A stretch of 64,000 nucleotides of DNA from Gnetum montanum (GCA_015680685.1 MNCI01010504.1:442801-506800), one strand, 5' to 3'; positions 10,413 through 22,482 are shown, counted from the first letter of the stretch. Program-made: numbers and translations. Notes: generated by a model from the sequence alone, not told the origin.

Positions 10413-13312
10413 ATGCCACCTAAAGGAAAGCATGGACTAAAGTGGGACCATCCCAACTAAGGGATGAGCAGCCTAGAACTAGAAGGGATCAACAATAAGA
10501 ACAACCCCAAGAGTAGGCAACTGAGATCCATGTAATAGAATCTCTTCAGGAGGAGCCCAAACTGGAATCTATCCAAGAAATTCCTAAAGTTGCAATAGAG
10601 CAATCCCATGAGGGTGAGGCATCAAGACCAAGGTAAAACCTTGAGGTCACTTTGACGGATGCCTACCTAAGGCAAATTGTATTCAAGGAGGTTCAAAAAT
10701 CTATTCTTCAAGAGCTAAACTTTGGAACCTTCTTGGAGGTTGCTCCCACCAAATGTCAAAACTCTTCCATGTGACCCATCATCACTTCTAGTGGGGAGTG
10801 GTACATGGAAAAGATATATCTCTTCTAAAGCAATAGCAAACCTGATGCCATAATGAAGATCAAGGACATTACCATGTCCTACTCAGTGGAGGCCATCTCT
10901 CAGGCACTTAGGTTGTCTGAAACTGGGGCATCCATGGTGGAAATTCCAATGCAAGCAAATCCAAGTGTGAAAAAGGAATGGATCCAATGATGTTATGGAG
11001 TTAACCACAAGGAGTATGGTGTACTCACAATGACAGAATGACCATACTTCAAGATCACAACCTTTCACCTCAATCTAATAGTGAGTCTAAGTAAGGTTAC
11101 AGCCTTTTCTACCTGTGTGTGCAACGCTCTAAGTGAAAAATTCCTGATCAACCTCCCACAACTGATCTATCTCAAGATAAAAGAAGTGCTTCAAGGAGGA
11201 AAAATGTGGGAGGAAGGTACTCCCCTTTCCATGCTTAATCAAAAAAATATGCAAAAGAGGAGGGATAGCCCACTACTCAAATGATGTCCTTTGCCATGCC
11301 CTTGTCGCTTCTTGGATAGAGATGATGAAAGATAAACTGCCTACTAAGGTCATGCAAGAAGAGGAGAAGCTACCACCACCACCACCCACTCATGAAACAA
11401 TGCTAGAATTCCATGCTACCATTGAGTGCATGCATGAACTCTATGAAAAACTCCTATAGTAGCAGCAGACAAGACCGAGTGGTGGTGAACCATCTGTGTA
11501 TAGGCCAATAATGAGCCATCTTAATGAGCTAGTCCAAACCATTAGCCAAATGAAGGATGGGGCATCAATTTTTTCTACCCAATGAATTAAGGTGCCAACA
11601 AGGTTAAATCCTAGAGCCTAAGAAGTAATAGTGTTCCTATAAGATAACCACAATTCCTAGAAATCTCTAAAAATGCTACTACTTTTTTGTTGCATTTGGA
11701 AGAGCGAAAGGGGACTAACGTCTTGGTGATGCGGCATCAAGGGGAGGAAATAGTGACCAAGATGATAGTTAATCAAGTGGTAGAAGCACTAAATGCTCCT
11801 ACAACATCTATGCTAGATGTTGCTAGCCTCAAAGATGTGCAGACATTAGTAGGAGCAACCAGTGGAAGATTCAGTGCAGCCCAGCATGAGGAATTGCTAG
11901 ACTGACTAGTGGAGACTGGGCAGCTAATTTTGGTGATCTTTCACCTTCTAAATAACATCACTACAACCCAGTCAGAGACCCAACTTGATAACCAACTTTG
12001 GCTGTTTGAAGTTGATAACCAACACTTGGCTACAGAAGTTGTGAAACTTAGGGCCTGCCTCGTTAATCCCACCATACTCAACCAAGTAATCATAAGAGAT
12101 AAATCTTTTCATGCACTTTAGTCCAAACTTTAAGAGGCTAAGTACACAAAGGATTCAGTGATCTTTAACCAGTCCTTAGCTAATGCCACCATCTATAACA
12201 TTTAGAATGACTTGTTGGAGGTTCACCAAAAGAATGCAAATTTGACCAAAAATAATCATCTCTTGCATATTGTCAAGCTCCAAAAGGAGAAAATGGTTGA
12301 ATATATGAGATAGTAGCAAGAATATCTTGCCAAGGTGACAATGGACCTAAGGAGGTTAGTAGCAAAGAATCGTAATCTCTCAATGGATGAGGTCTATGTC
12401 CTTTACCAAAGGTTTGCAATTGAAATCACTACCTAGAAGAATGAGGTCCTTAAATTCAAAAGGATTAAAAACAAGTATAGGAACTAGCTTGACTTGCAGA
12501 AGGAGATCAATGAGAAAGAAATCAAACTGGCAAAGGCAAAGATAAATGAGGCCCTCCAACAAATTCAACAAGGACGTGATGTATGTTAGTCTATCTTTAA
12601 TAGGTTGAACATGTACAACAAGGAAAAATCCACCTCAAAAAGCTGCAGATCAAAGAGATGAAAAAATACATGAAGCTCACCAACCTTTTTTATGCAAACC
12701 TGGCAATGCTAACTATCAAAAGATCAAGGCCAGATTTAGAGAAGTAGGTGGCTAGCTCGTACTTGTTGTACAAGGCTGAGTTTAAGCACCATAATGAGAC
12801 AAAGTAGAAACTTGAAATAGTGAATGATGAACTTGATGTTCTTAGGCCTCATTGATTAGAGATCCAGAGCTAAGAACCTAGCCCAATGGATGAATGACTA
12901 CCAGGAGTTGTAGAACATTGTCAAGGCATTTGATTATTTATAGCCTAGTTCATCAATGTGAAAAATCTATTCCCTATGATGCCTTGTTCGTGAGATATTC
13001 CTATACCAATCCACATTGATGATGCAATGTGGATCGTGTATGATTACCAAAGTAAGTAGGAGAATATGAAAGCTTTATTGGATGCTTTTCATCTTCCACT
13101 AGTAGTCACAGCTATAGTCAAACAACCACAACCACAACCTCAACCACAACATTTACATGCATCAGAGGTAGGAGAAGATCCTTTAGCACCTCAAGAACCT
13201 CCATAGCTAGGACCATTTGATTTTCTTCCTCATCTTCAAGTCGCAAAAGGAGTTGTGCCATCAGTTTTTCATTGTGTTCAATTTTGTTTTCATGAATACC
13301 AAATTTTGTAAA
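10413..13312 (+). pseudogene. ORF2 of element B: long accessory protein with coiled-coil C-terminal half, decayed
   Basis: A second gene between pol and the 3' LTR. It starts at ATG 10413 (MPPKGKHG). The N-terminal half includes IKDITMSYSVEAISQALRLS (about 10857-10920) and a helical segment (about 11060-11200), which resemble in pattern the 'putative plant transposon protein' domain of Athila-group second ORFs; this is inference. From 11512 (MSHLNELVQTISQ) it aligns with D's ORF2 (MSHLRAIAETVSW at about 34443). The DVQTLVGAT...HEELLD stretch (11838-11905) matches D's DAQTIAGTS...HEDVLD. Charged coiled-coil sequence follows to about 12900, and a (QP)4 repeat (about 13120-13150) lies near the C-terminus. 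Stops and frameshifts are many. Function unknown. Confidence 0.6.
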
Positions 13313-13454
13313 AATTGTAAATTCATACACTTGGGCACTCAGCGTTTGTATGAGTTAGTTTGTGTGTCAATTAGTTAGTTAATAATTCCATACCTTCCCA
13401 AAATTTTGTAAAGAACTCATTCCTCCTTTTGTTCACACCAGGATGAGTTTCCAT

Positions 13455-14286
13455 TCAGTCATGGAGCCATGATACATCATCATTGTTCACATCCCATTGA
13501 CATGATCATGTCAATGTGTGATTTGTTGTGTTAACACATATGTGTCGATGCATCTCTTATCTATAAACGCATGCTTACTAGCCACATCTATGGCATTCAT
13601 TCATTAGTAGCATAGAAAAGCTCTTAAATTTTGTTCTTTCAAGAGTTAGAATGTACTTGCAATAGGAGTGAGAAGTATATGGATCTCTATTTGAGCACTA
13701 ATGTATCTAAGCACCTCAATGTAAACAATAATAAAGATGAGCTTTTTTCATGAACCTTATAGTAGTTGGACTTAGCTTAATGTTTACTTAATACATTTAT
13801 TATTCATGTAGTTTAATGTAATGCATTCAATTAATTAATTAACTTTAGATAATTAATACACATAAGTACAACCATCTCAAGCATACGATTAATGCTTGGT
13901 AATCCCAATAGTGCTTAATACTTGGTAACCCAGTAGCATTATCACATATTCAGGATGTGTACGGTAGATGGAAACAGATGCTTATGTTAGGATTAGCTAA
14001 GCATTAGTTAGACATTGGATCAATTAAAAATTTAATTACTTCATTTTCAACACTTAGGTGAATTAAATGAAAAACATAAAAGTGATAACAATCATATGCC
14101 TCAATTACACTTAATCGTGCCTTTGCAATTTACAAGTAAAACTAAGAAGACAACAATCACATCTATTAGATTCACTACCTAGACCCAATGTACTTAGAGA
14201 GCTAAAGTCTATAGAATTTAATCAAATCTATTAGTGAACACTAGTGATTCGTATGGTTGGGCATAGGGACTACTCATTTCTTATCA
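13455..14286 (+). repeat. 3' LTR of element B with preceding polypurine remnant
   Basis: The LTR runs from TGATACATCATC at 13470 to CTTATCA at 14286, about 817 bp, preceded by TTCAGTCATGGAGCCA, a decayed polypurine tract. TATA (TCTATAAACG, about 13560), the AATAAAGATGA signal (about 13731) and the GGTAACCCAGTAGC near-repeats all align with the other family LTRs. Unlike A, C, D and K it has no GATATC palindromes; its U3 has instead TGACATGATCATGTCA-like inverted repeats (about 13498-13515), so the upstream element differs in this copy. Confidence 0.75.
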
Positions 14287-15840
14287 ATAATAATGAAGAA
14301 AATGCTAATGAAAGATCTATAAAGATCTTAAGAAGTGCTTTAAGATTTTCTCATGTGAATATTTCCATCTTCAAAGATGTTGAAGGTATAAATTTCTGTC
14401 TTTCTTAGCTTAGAGTTGTGAGTAAATATTTTTCATAGTCAGTAACTTTCTAATTAGTTAATTATTCAAGTTGTTGATAGCAAACTGAAGGATTGGCTAT
14501 TAAATGGTGGGGCAAGAAATGTCTCAAATACATTGAAGAATAAGGAAGGCCTCTTGAGTATTGCCAACTCAAAATATTTATGCTAAGGTGAAAGTTTAAG
14601 AAGAAATCCTTTCGTCATGAAGCCATTATGAAGCTAAAATTTCTTAGACAAGGAAATCAAGAGATAAAAATTTATTATTTTTAATTTTGTAAATCTTTGA
14701 AAAACGTTGATGTTCATTGGATTGAGTATGAGAAAGCTTCTAATTTCATTAGTAGATTAATGATGTAATATTAGTAAGAATTAGCATTCTATAAGCTTGA
14801 TACTCTTGATGAAGCCTATGATCTTACTCTCATGGATAAAATAAAAATCACAAAATCTGGCTTAAATAAGGATAAGGATCACAAGAAAAGAGATGAGAAG
14901 GACTTCACTTAAAATTCAAGGAAATTATCCAAGGAGGATGATGAAGATGACCAAAAGAAGAAGGAAAGGAGTCTACTTCTCCATGGAGGGGAAGAAGAAG
15001 GGAATGTTCTGCAAGAAATAAAGATCAAGATAACTATATATATTATAATTATGGTGAATTAGATCATAAATGATGAAAATGTGCTAAGCCAAAGAAGAAT
15101 GCGTCTAAGGGTTAGGAAATTCAAACTATTCAAGTGGATGAACTTAAATCTTCAAAGAAAGTGTGTGAACCTAATTCTTTGTACATTACTAATTAAAGTG
15201 AGTTGAATAGTTATACTTTTTTTTAGATATTTAGTGTCAATGAGGATGTTATGGGGAAGATTTTGTTTATAACTCATTGTGATCTTAAAGATCATTAATT
15301 GAGTACGCGAATTAATGGTGGTGCATAAGAAAATATGATTTCTACCAAGGCTATGAAGTCATTACATTTAGCTATAACTTCTCGCTTTAATCCATACAAA
15401 GTACATTAGTTAATGAAGAATCATTATAAGAAAGGAACAGTGCCTTATTAATTATTTCATTAGATATTTTCATGATAAGATTCTTTATGATGTATTATCT
15501 ATTAATTTTTTAGATCTCATAAATTATGATAATAAGGTTTTGTTTGATGGAGAAAATAATAGTTGAACTATGAGGCAAGACAATCATAAGTTTAGGTTAG
15601 TATCCACTATTATTGAAAGTGAGATTAGTAAATTAAATTCTTCATTGATACTGCCTAGTTGTAAGGGAATTGTAAGCATGAATTCTATTTATGATGATGA
15701 ACAGAATGCATTTGAAATGAATGCTATTACTCATTACATGAAGTCTCATATGAATGAGAAGAAGGTTTCTATTACTACTATTCAATCATGGGTATTTATG
15801 GTAGTAGTATGTTAGTTGATGCTTTTGGGCACTTGTGTAA
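14287..15840 (+). pseudogene. gag: Element G: decayed gypsy gag-protease fragment of a different lineage
   Basis: After B's LTR comes unrelated sequence with gag features: a lysine-rich stretch (about 14840-15000), a zinc-knuckle remnant YYN-Y-GELDHK...KCAKPKK (about 15040-15100, first Cys pair damaged), and a protease-like segment NGGA-stop-ENMISTKAMKSLHL (about 15310-15365) followed by FNPYKVH. This matches the common gypsy pattern GGSxEN(V/L)(V/I)S...PHPYK. An open stretch 15570-15815 (81 codons) follows in the protease-RT linker position. RT is absent. It resembles J (57285-58930) in layout; whether it is the same family needs alignment. Confidence 0.5.
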
Positions 15841-15934
15841 GTGTAGGGTTGCAATTTGTGTTGGCAAGGGGATGCTAGAAGAATAAGGAAGATCAGTTGA
15901 AAAAAAGTAAAGTAATGCCAATGATATTTGGGTG

Positions 15935-16890
15935 TTGGGCAATGAAGCCTTGGTGTAAGGACACCTCTTCTAATCCCCTTATTCTACCCTACATACTATG
16001 TGTCTTGTTGTGTTGATTTTGTTGAGGATGATTCTTGGATGTTTTGGCATGATTTGGAGTATTTTTGGCATATTTTGATGAGTTTAGGAGGTTACATGAT
16101 CTATGGGGACTTGTTTGGAGGCATCTGGAGGCTCCCAGCATCAAAACAAGCATTTTTATTTTTGGCACCTATAAGATAGACGTCTCTCTTAAAGTGTAGA
16201 TGTTCCAAGACAAGAGTATATGTCTACAAAAAATAGTAAATATCTCTCCTCAATGCTAGGTTTTCATAGGAAACATCCCAACAAAGTCAAAGATGACCCA
16301 GACACATGAGGAAACATCTGAAAATGTTCATTCCAATTCTAGAAATAGCCAAAGCAAGATGGAAGAATTCTAAGATAGGGTGAGAAGACTTAGAAAACAT
16401 CTAAAGAACTTCAAGTTATGTTAAGGAAAGGATTCTAGGGATTTATCTTTTGGTTGCTTATAAATATTGATGTAATCCACCATTAGTAGTGCCAAAGTGC
16501 CAAGGGCTAAAGGGCAAACACTGAAGATCAAACATCCTAATAAAGGGTAAGAGAGATAGCTCTTGAAGGAAGAGATCTTGTGAAAGAAAGTTGAGTGAAA
16601 GACAAGGGAAAGCACTTGAAAGATGTTAGAAGAATCTCTTATAAGTGTCTTGTCTTAAGCTTGAACTCCATTGTGATTAATTGAGGATTGAGAGGGGGTA
16701 AGTGTGGTCTCTAAGATCCTTGGGAGAGTTGTGAGTTGAGCTTGGCTCCTCATATTTGTTGTATTTTCTATGTATTTTGATAATTTTTTTAATAAAAGGA
16801 AATTTTTCTCTATTTCATTGTGTTGTTATTTTCTAAGCTAGATCTTCTTGGAAGTTATGGATTGGATCCCATTGGGATCTATTGAGATTC
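15935..16890 (+). repeat. G-type LTR, copy 1
   Basis: About 950 bp aligning in the same orientation with copy 2 (17235-17439 joined to 22874-23395). Shared landmarks are the TGTGTCTTGTT...GTGTTGATT segment (about 15995), TTTTGGCATG (about 16040), degenerate AGATGTCT-like motifs (about 16170-16260), AGAATCTCTTATAAGTGTCTT (about 16630), TCTAAGATCCTTGGGAGA (about 16715) and TTAATAAAAG (about 16790), a likely polyadenylation signal. Exact ends are uncertain; TGTTGGGCAAT at about 15934 may be the start. Confidence 0.5.
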
Positions 16891-17234
16891 AACCCCCTAC
16901 AATAAGCCTACCCCATGGATTAGTCTCAATAATTATTTTTTCAAATTCTTGCATCACTTTTGTGCAAGTTTAAGTCATCATGGAGATGCAAAGGAGGCAT
17001 TCCAAGGAGATGCTTAATTGAAGAAAGCATGATGGGGCATGAGGCAAAGCCTTTATGAGTAAGAGAAGATTAAAACCAAAACCTCAAATGGTATTCATTA
17101 TGATGATGCTTTTGATGCATTGAGTCTTGATTATTATGCTATGCATGATGGCCTTGAGTCATGGGGGCATGGTGCCTTTCAACTTATGAAAAACCATTAA
17201 GCATGACATTTTTAAGGGTGGAAAAGATGATGAG
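16891..17234. other. Short spacer between two G-type LTRs
   Basis: About 340 bp without a recognisable gene. TCATGGGGGCATGG at about 17159 is purine-rich and could be a polypurine remnant, which would make this the residue of an almost completely deleted internal region. Small open frames on both strands at 17159-17467 overlap the LTR and are not supported. Confidence 0.3.
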
Positions 17235-17439
17235 GAAAATACCCAACACTTGTGTAATCCTCCATGTATTTTTATGTGTTTGTGTGTGTCTTGTTTATAT
17301 GTGGCTTCTTGTGTTATTCTTATTGGTGTTGATTCTAGGGTGTTTTGGCATGTTTGGAGGTTTATGGAGCCTATTTTGAGAAGTTTAAGGGATTTTGGAA
17401 TCAATGGGAACGTTTTTGAAAATGTCCAGATGTTATAGA
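17235..17439 (+). repeat. G-type LTR, copy 2, left part (split by element F)
   Basis: Aligns with copy 1 from about 15950 to 16150 (TGTGTGTCTTG, GTGTTGATTCTAGGGTGTTTTGGCATG). It stops at the ATAGA target site (17435-17439) where copia element F was inserted and resumes at 22874. Confidence 0.5.
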
Positions 17440-17819
17440 TGTGGAATATGATGACTAGATGTTCCACAATAGAATTAGATAGATCTCATTCATTAATCTA
17501 TTTTAAATAAGATGAGATCCTATTCATATAATTCTTATCCAATACCATGTGTAGGTTATTCCATATTAATAAGATCCTTAAATAAGATGATAAGGATCAT
17601 CCCCATGATTTAGGAGATTCATGTGTATCTCTCCAAATCTATCCTTGGGAGATGAAGGCTTATATAATTGTAGCAGCACATATTCATTCACAATAGAAGA
17701 AATAATAAAACAGAAGACATACAGAAGTTAGAAAGTTTAACAAGAGTGTACTTGTTCTAACAAAGTTCTTTATTTCCTTTAAGCTTAGTTCATAGATCTA
17801 GGGTCGTTTAGACTCTTCA
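17440..17819 (+). repeat. 5' LTR of element F
   Basis: 380 bp, TG...CA ends. It has a TATA-like GGCTTATATAATTG (about 17649) and AATAATAAAACAG (about 17700) as a possible polyadenylation signal. It is followed by the primer-binding site. Confidence 0.9.
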
Positions 17820-17821
17820 TT

Positions 17822-17837
17822 TGGTATTGAAGCGAGG
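17822..17837 (+). promoter_or_regulatory. Primer-binding site of element F (initiator-Met tRNA type, decayed)
   Basis: TGGTATTGAAGCGAGG, two bases after the LTR. It differs from the standard plant copia site TGGTATCAGAGC at three positions, consistent with transitions after insertion. Confidence 0.7.
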
Positions 17838-17871
17838 CTAGCTTAAATTCTTGACAACAGATCTCTTCAGG

Positions 17872-19047
17872 ATGGCCCAAAATCATAGATCTGTGTCTCT
17901 CCAAGTTCCTATCTTCAAGGGAGAGAATTATGAATATTGGGCAATCAAGATGAAGACATTTTTTATCTCACAGGATCTTTAGGATCTTGTTAAAAATGGA
18001 TTCCAAGATGTTGATCAAGCAACATTTCAAGCCTTAAAGGAATATGAAAAGAATGAATTTAATAAGCTTCGTAAGAAAGATGCAAAAGCATTATTCATCA
18101 TTCAATCTAGGCTAGATTTGACAATCTTTCCAAAAGTTTTCATGCATCAAATTAGCAAAGTTGCATGGGATGCACTAGAGATTGCATACAAGGGATCATT
18201 AAAAGTTCATGTTGTCAAATTACAAGTTTTAAGAAAATATTTTGAATCTTTGTGCATGCTAGATTCAGAGAATATCAATCAATACATCAATCGATTTCAA
18301 CAAGTTCAAAATGGACTTGAATCTTGTAAAGAAATGCTTGAGGAAAGGCATGCTATTGAAAAGATCCTTCGAAGTGTAACCAGACGATATGATCCTATCA
18401 TCATGGCTATGTAAGAAGGAAGAGATCTTGATAAGATGACCATGGTTGAGCTCGTAGAAAGCTTAAGGACATACGAGCAAAGAATTGCTGATCGTGAGGA
18501 TTTAACAGCAAATGCATTTCAAGCATAATTTTAAAGGACATCCAATCAAAATCAAAATCAACATCAAAGATCCTCAAGTGGATCCTCATTCAGAGGATGT
18601 GGACACGGTCATAGTAGATCTGGAGGTCGTGGTTGTGGAAGATCAAATCAATCAAAGGAAGGTAAGCATTGTGATTTTTGTAGTACCAACACCCACAATA
18701 CTCTTAAATGTTGGTCAAGGAAGAAGTATGAAAAGAAGGGAAAAGCAAAAATTGTAGAACATGAAGATCAACAAAAAGGTGAGAAATTATTTTATATTGA
18801 AAAGGAGGAAGATCAACTCTTGATCTCTACAAAGGTACCAGATACTAGCAGCAACAACAACATTTGGTATGTTAATAGTGGGTGTATCAATCATATGATA
18901 GGGAATAAGAAATTGTTCTCAATTTTGAAAAAATGTGATGGAAAGGTAACCATAGGTAATGGGAAGAAGTTAACCATTGCTGAGATTGGATCACTTGCCT
19001 TCACAACAACTCAAGATAACAAATATGTTATTTACCAAATCTTTTAA
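17872..19047 (+). pseudogene. gag: Copia gag and protease of element F
   Basis: One reading frame from ATG 17872 (MAQNHRSVSLQVPIFKGENY) to about 19047, broken by stops near 17980, 18412 and 18526. The gag part has the FKGENYEYWAIKMKTFF motif and the helical core typical of plant copia gag. After an Arg/Gly/Ser-rich stretch comes a complete zinc knuckle CDFCSTNTHNTLKC (CX2CX4HX4C) at 18670-18711. The protease reads WYVNSGCINHMIG at about 18865: the catalytic Asp of the usual DSG is Asn, so the enzyme would be inactive. A frameshift follows the final YQIF. The few stops suggest a moderately recent element. Confidence 0.8.
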
Positions 19048-19061
19048 AGGATTTATTAAGT

Positions 19062-19888
19062 GTGGGGAAATTATGTCGCAATGGGTATCGTGTTGAATTT
19101 GAAAAATATGTTTGTAAAATTTCTAAGGTTGATGATGATAAAGGTATTGCCATTATCCCTATAAGTAAGAATCAGATGCAAAAGAATGTTCATTGTCTCA
19201 CTGTCACTAAAGACATAGCATGGTTATGGCATGCTTGGTTAGGACATGTCAACTTTGGCTCAATGAACTGCATGCAAAAAGGAGAAATTGTAAGAGGTAT
19301 GCAAAAATTTTCTTTGCCAGATAATCATGATTGTGGCATATGTCAACTAGGAAAAATTACAAGGTTACCATTTCNCAAAGTCGGACAGATCATGGTGGTG
19401 AATTTTTATCAAATGAATTTGATGAATTTTGCTAGAAAAATGGGATTATTCATCAAACAACCACATCATTCACACCTCAACAAAATGGTATTGCTGATAG
19501 AAAAAATAGAACTGTGGCTGAAATGGCAAGGTGTCTACTTCAAATGTCAGGTTTGGAGAATAAATTTTGGGTAGAAGCTTGTGCAACATCAATATATATT
19601 TTAAATAGGATGCCATCAAGATCAATTCAAAATAAAACTCCATACAAATTATGGAATGGTTATTTACCCGGTATCTCTCATTTGAAAATTTTTGGTTCAC
19701 CGTGCTATGTGCAAATCCCTGCACAAAACCAGAAAAAATTAGATGAGAAAGCTACGCCTTGTATTTTTCTTGGTTATGCCAAAAATACGAAAGCTTACAA
19801 ATGTTATGATGAAATAAATAAAAAGAGTACTTGATTCACGTGACATCCATTTTAGTGAATTTGAAGACAAACCATGTGAAAGGAAGAA
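19062..19888 (+). pseudogene. pol: Copia GAG-pre-integrase and integrase of element F, core deleted
   Basis: The zinc region reads WHAWLGHVNFGSM...CGICQLGK (about 19230-19360). At about 19370-19380, at the N, the sequence jumps from TRLPF to a segment coding RSDHGGEF (about 19380, second catalytic Asp), so about 100 residues of the core with the first catalytic Asp are missing. Near 19490 the Glu of the usual ERKNRT motif is Asp (ADRKNRT). The frame continues as MARCLLQMSGLENKFWVEA (19522 onward) to FLGYAKNTKAYKCYDE (about 19765-19815), typical of the copia integrase C-terminal part. The deletion may be biological or an assembly fault around the N. Confidence 0.75.
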
Positions 19889-20926
19889 TATGATTTCTAG
19901 TCAACAAGAAGGAAAACACAGATTGAAGTGGGACCTACCAAAGTCATTGTACAAAATAATATTCACGTTGATATTGTACAAAATAATATTCACGTTACAT
20001 CAACGTGATTTTGTAGGTAATGTTGACGCAGAAAAAATACATTCCAGCAGCAACGGCAGTCATACCAACATGGGAAGTAAAAATCAACCGCAGCCAAATA
20101 ATATACAGCCACAACGTTTCAATTACCACCTTGGGCAAACGTCCTCATCTGCTGTGCATTCTTTTCCTTTTTATACTACACATTCTTTTCCTTGTTCAAT
20201 GCTCAATCACCAACCAACAGATTCCCTCTACGTAGTTTATCAGTCACGGTTCTACAAGCCTCCGATGGACTGTTTTTGCATGAATAATTGCAACAACAGA
20301 GGAAGAGAAATGCCTGCTACTGCCAACTCTAATGGTGCACGATCCAACAATTTTTCCTCCCAAATATCCGTAGCACTATAGACCAACAACCAGATTTTTT
20401 GGCTGATTATTCACAATATTGGCATGGCCATAAAGGTATTATTTTTCCTAATTTCTCTGCTACGACAACATCATCGTCTCCTACATTCCAGTATCGTGAC
20501 ACCCAAATATACACACCTGCTCATTGGCCACCCATAATAAATTATTTTACAACTGAAAATGCAAGGATCCCACCTGCACACACACAAAATTTTCCACCTT
20601 GGCCTCTATATCTGAATTTAGGCAAAGATTGCACCATGGTAGACCATTTTTTTCCTGCTTTTCTGGACTCAATCCCATTCAAAACTAATTCAAACGCTGC
20701 TCCACGTTGGGATAAAAAGCATCATGTTTCTCACACCAATGTTGTGCAGCTGTATTATCAAATAGCATTCCCTCTCACAGGCCAAATCTCTGCAGCAACA
20801 CCATCACAAATCATTCCATCGGGCACATGTTCTACATCCACAATGTTCACTCCACAATAGATTCCATCCACATCACGATAGATTCCATCCACTTCTCAGC
20901 TAGCTCAATATCATCTAGCCTCCAAC
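19889..20926 (+). CDS. Long Gln/Asn/Ser/Pro-rich linker between integrase and RT, element F
   Basis: Two long open stretches (19890-20381 and 20399-20860, offset by a frameshift near 20385) fill the place between integrase and RT. They are rich in N, Q, S, P, H and aromatic residues and contain no domain I know. At roughly 340 codons the linker looks longer than I would expect for a copia element, and it has fewer stops than its neighbours. A direct repeat of TTGTACAAAATAATATTCAC lies at about 19948 and 19976, and ATAGATTCCATCCAC is repeated at about 20858 and 20879. It may be a fast-evolving linker or an insertion. Confidence 0.4.
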
Positions 20927-21963
20927 ATGTTGGATACAAATTTTACAAAGCACATGACACGAAGTCATTTTCAAAGACAATGCTCCACCATAGTCGTCAA
21001 AGCTATGCTAGATAACCGTTGGATTGATGCCATGGAGAAAGTGCTACAGAAAATTAATAAAAACAACACTTGGAACCTAGTTCCTCATAAGTCAATCATT
21101 GGTTTAAAATGCATATTTAAAATTAAAATAAATCAGTATGGTGAAATAAAAAAATTCAAAGCTCTCCTAGTCGCCAAAGGATATCTCCAACACCAAGGTA
21201 GAGACTTTGATGATAACTTTGCTCCTATTTCATCAATGGGATCCATGAAAATCTTTCTTGCCATTACGCACAAGCTAGCTATGTGGTTTATCAACTAGAT
21301 GTGGCTTTTGCATTTCTCGATAGAGTTCTTAATGAAGAAGTTTATGTGGAACAACCATCAAGCTTCATTGATGAAGGACAATGAAATCATGTTTACAAGC
21401 TCCATAAAGCATTATACAGGTTCAAGCAAGCTTCGCGTGCATGGTATGCACGTATTCATGCATTTTTCATGCAAGAAGGCTTCATCAATCTTCAGTCCCA
21501 AACAACAATATACAAAAAGGTATCTGGAGATGATTTTATCTTTGTCTATTTATATGTAGATGATTTAATCTATTCTTCATCTACAATTGCATTAGGGAAT
21601 AATTTTCTTAATGCCATGAAAAAGGAATTTGAAATGTCTAATTTAGGGAAGATGTCATACTTTTTGGGAAGAACAAAATCAATTTCCATATGCCAAATGA
21701 AATTTTCCTAATCCTTAATTGAGAAATTTGTCATGATTAATTGTAATCCTTCAGACACACCACTCGCCCTTGGTACAAAACTTACCAAGGATGACAAATC
21801 TCCATCTATCAACCCTTCACTATATAGATGCCTAGTTGGTAGTTTAATGTATCTCTCCAATACTCATCCAGATATCCAATATGTTGTAAACTACCTTTCT
21901 CGATTCATGCAAGATCTGCATGAATCACATTGGAAAGTACAAAAAGAGTATTGTGATACTTGA
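20927..21963 (+). pseudogene. pol: Copia reverse transcriptase of element F
   Basis: Starts with the AMLDNRWIDAMEKVLQKINKN segment (from about 21000) and NTWNLVPHKS...GLKCIFKIK, typical of the copia RT N-terminus, then LVAKGYLQHQGRDF (about 21170). A stop at 21297 and frameshifts break it near 21300-21530. The catalytic motif LYVDDLIYSS at about 21550-21580 is intact, followed by GKMSYFLGRTKSISICQ (from about 21645) and the SLMYLSNTHPDI segment (about 21840). The deletion in integrase and the stops prevent a functional polyprotein even though the RT active site survives. Confidence 0.85.
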
Positions 21964-22454
21964 GAGCTACAACAGATTTTGGGATCACATTTCATCGACA
22001 TACAAATTTCAAAATATGGGGATACATTGATGTAGACTATGGAGGTAACCGCGAAGATCAAAAGTCAACTTCTAGTTTTTGTTTCTTCTTTCATGCATCA
22101 CTTATTTCATGGGGTTCAAAGAAGCAATCTAGAGTCACCCTCTCAACAGTCGAAGCAGAATACATTGCTGCATCGAATGCTACTACTCAGGCCATTTGGA
22201 TACACTCCATCTTCACTGAAATGGGATATACACTCGAACCTCCCATTCACTTATACTATGATAGCACAACTGCTATTGTAATGGCTCATAATCTTGTTCA
22301 TCATGGGCATTCCAAGCACATAGATATCAAGCATCACCATCTCATAAGCTTGATCCAATATAACATACTCAACATAGAACATTGTGCAACTGAATCACAA
22401 ATGGTAGACATCTTTACTAAGATACTAAGCCATAAAAAGTTTGAGTCTTTCTGA
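21960..22454 (+). CDS. pol: RNase H domain of element F
   Basis: A 164-codon open frame with the copia RNase H landmarks: GYIDVDYGGNREDQKSTSS (first Asp, about 22020), LSTVEAEYIAAS (Glu, about 22140), YYDSTTAI (Asp, about 22255) and HSKHIDIKHHHL (about 22310). This would degrade the RNA strand during cDNA synthesis. It is out of frame with the RT fragment just upstream by a small shift. It ends 42 bp before the 3' LTR, which is usual for copia elements. Confidence 0.85.
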   Translation: MRATTDFGITFHRHTNFKIWGYIDVDYGGNREDQKSTSSFCFFFHASLISWGSKKQSRVTLSTVEAEYIAASNATTQAIWIHSIFTEMGYTLEPPIHLYYDSTTAIVMAHNLVHHGHSKHIDIKHHHLISLIQYNILNIEHCATESQMVDIFTKILSHKKFESF

Positions 22455-22482
22455 GACTTCCTAGGAGTGGAACATCTTACCG

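Larger units (their letters stand above)
3668..14286 (+). mobile_element. Element B: Athila-like LTR retrotransposon, 5' part outside window
   Basis: The sequence resumes in the middle of gag right after the LTR of A, so B is the host of A's insertion; B's 5' LTR, PBS and gag start lie left of the window. Visible parts in order are gag C-terminal half, protease, RT, RNase H, integrase, T-rich tract, conserved block (9806-9827), a long ORF2 (10413-13312) and the 3' LTR (13470-14286). Almost every domain is present, but stops are frequent, many of them TAG where CAG or TGG is expected. B is the most complete copy of the family in gene order and the oldest-looking of those with pol. Confidence 0.85.

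Noticed and set aside
13118-13330. Minus-strand frame with a valine-rich end
   Set aside because: The plus strand reads a QP repeat that continues ORF2 of B and aligns with D's C-terminus.
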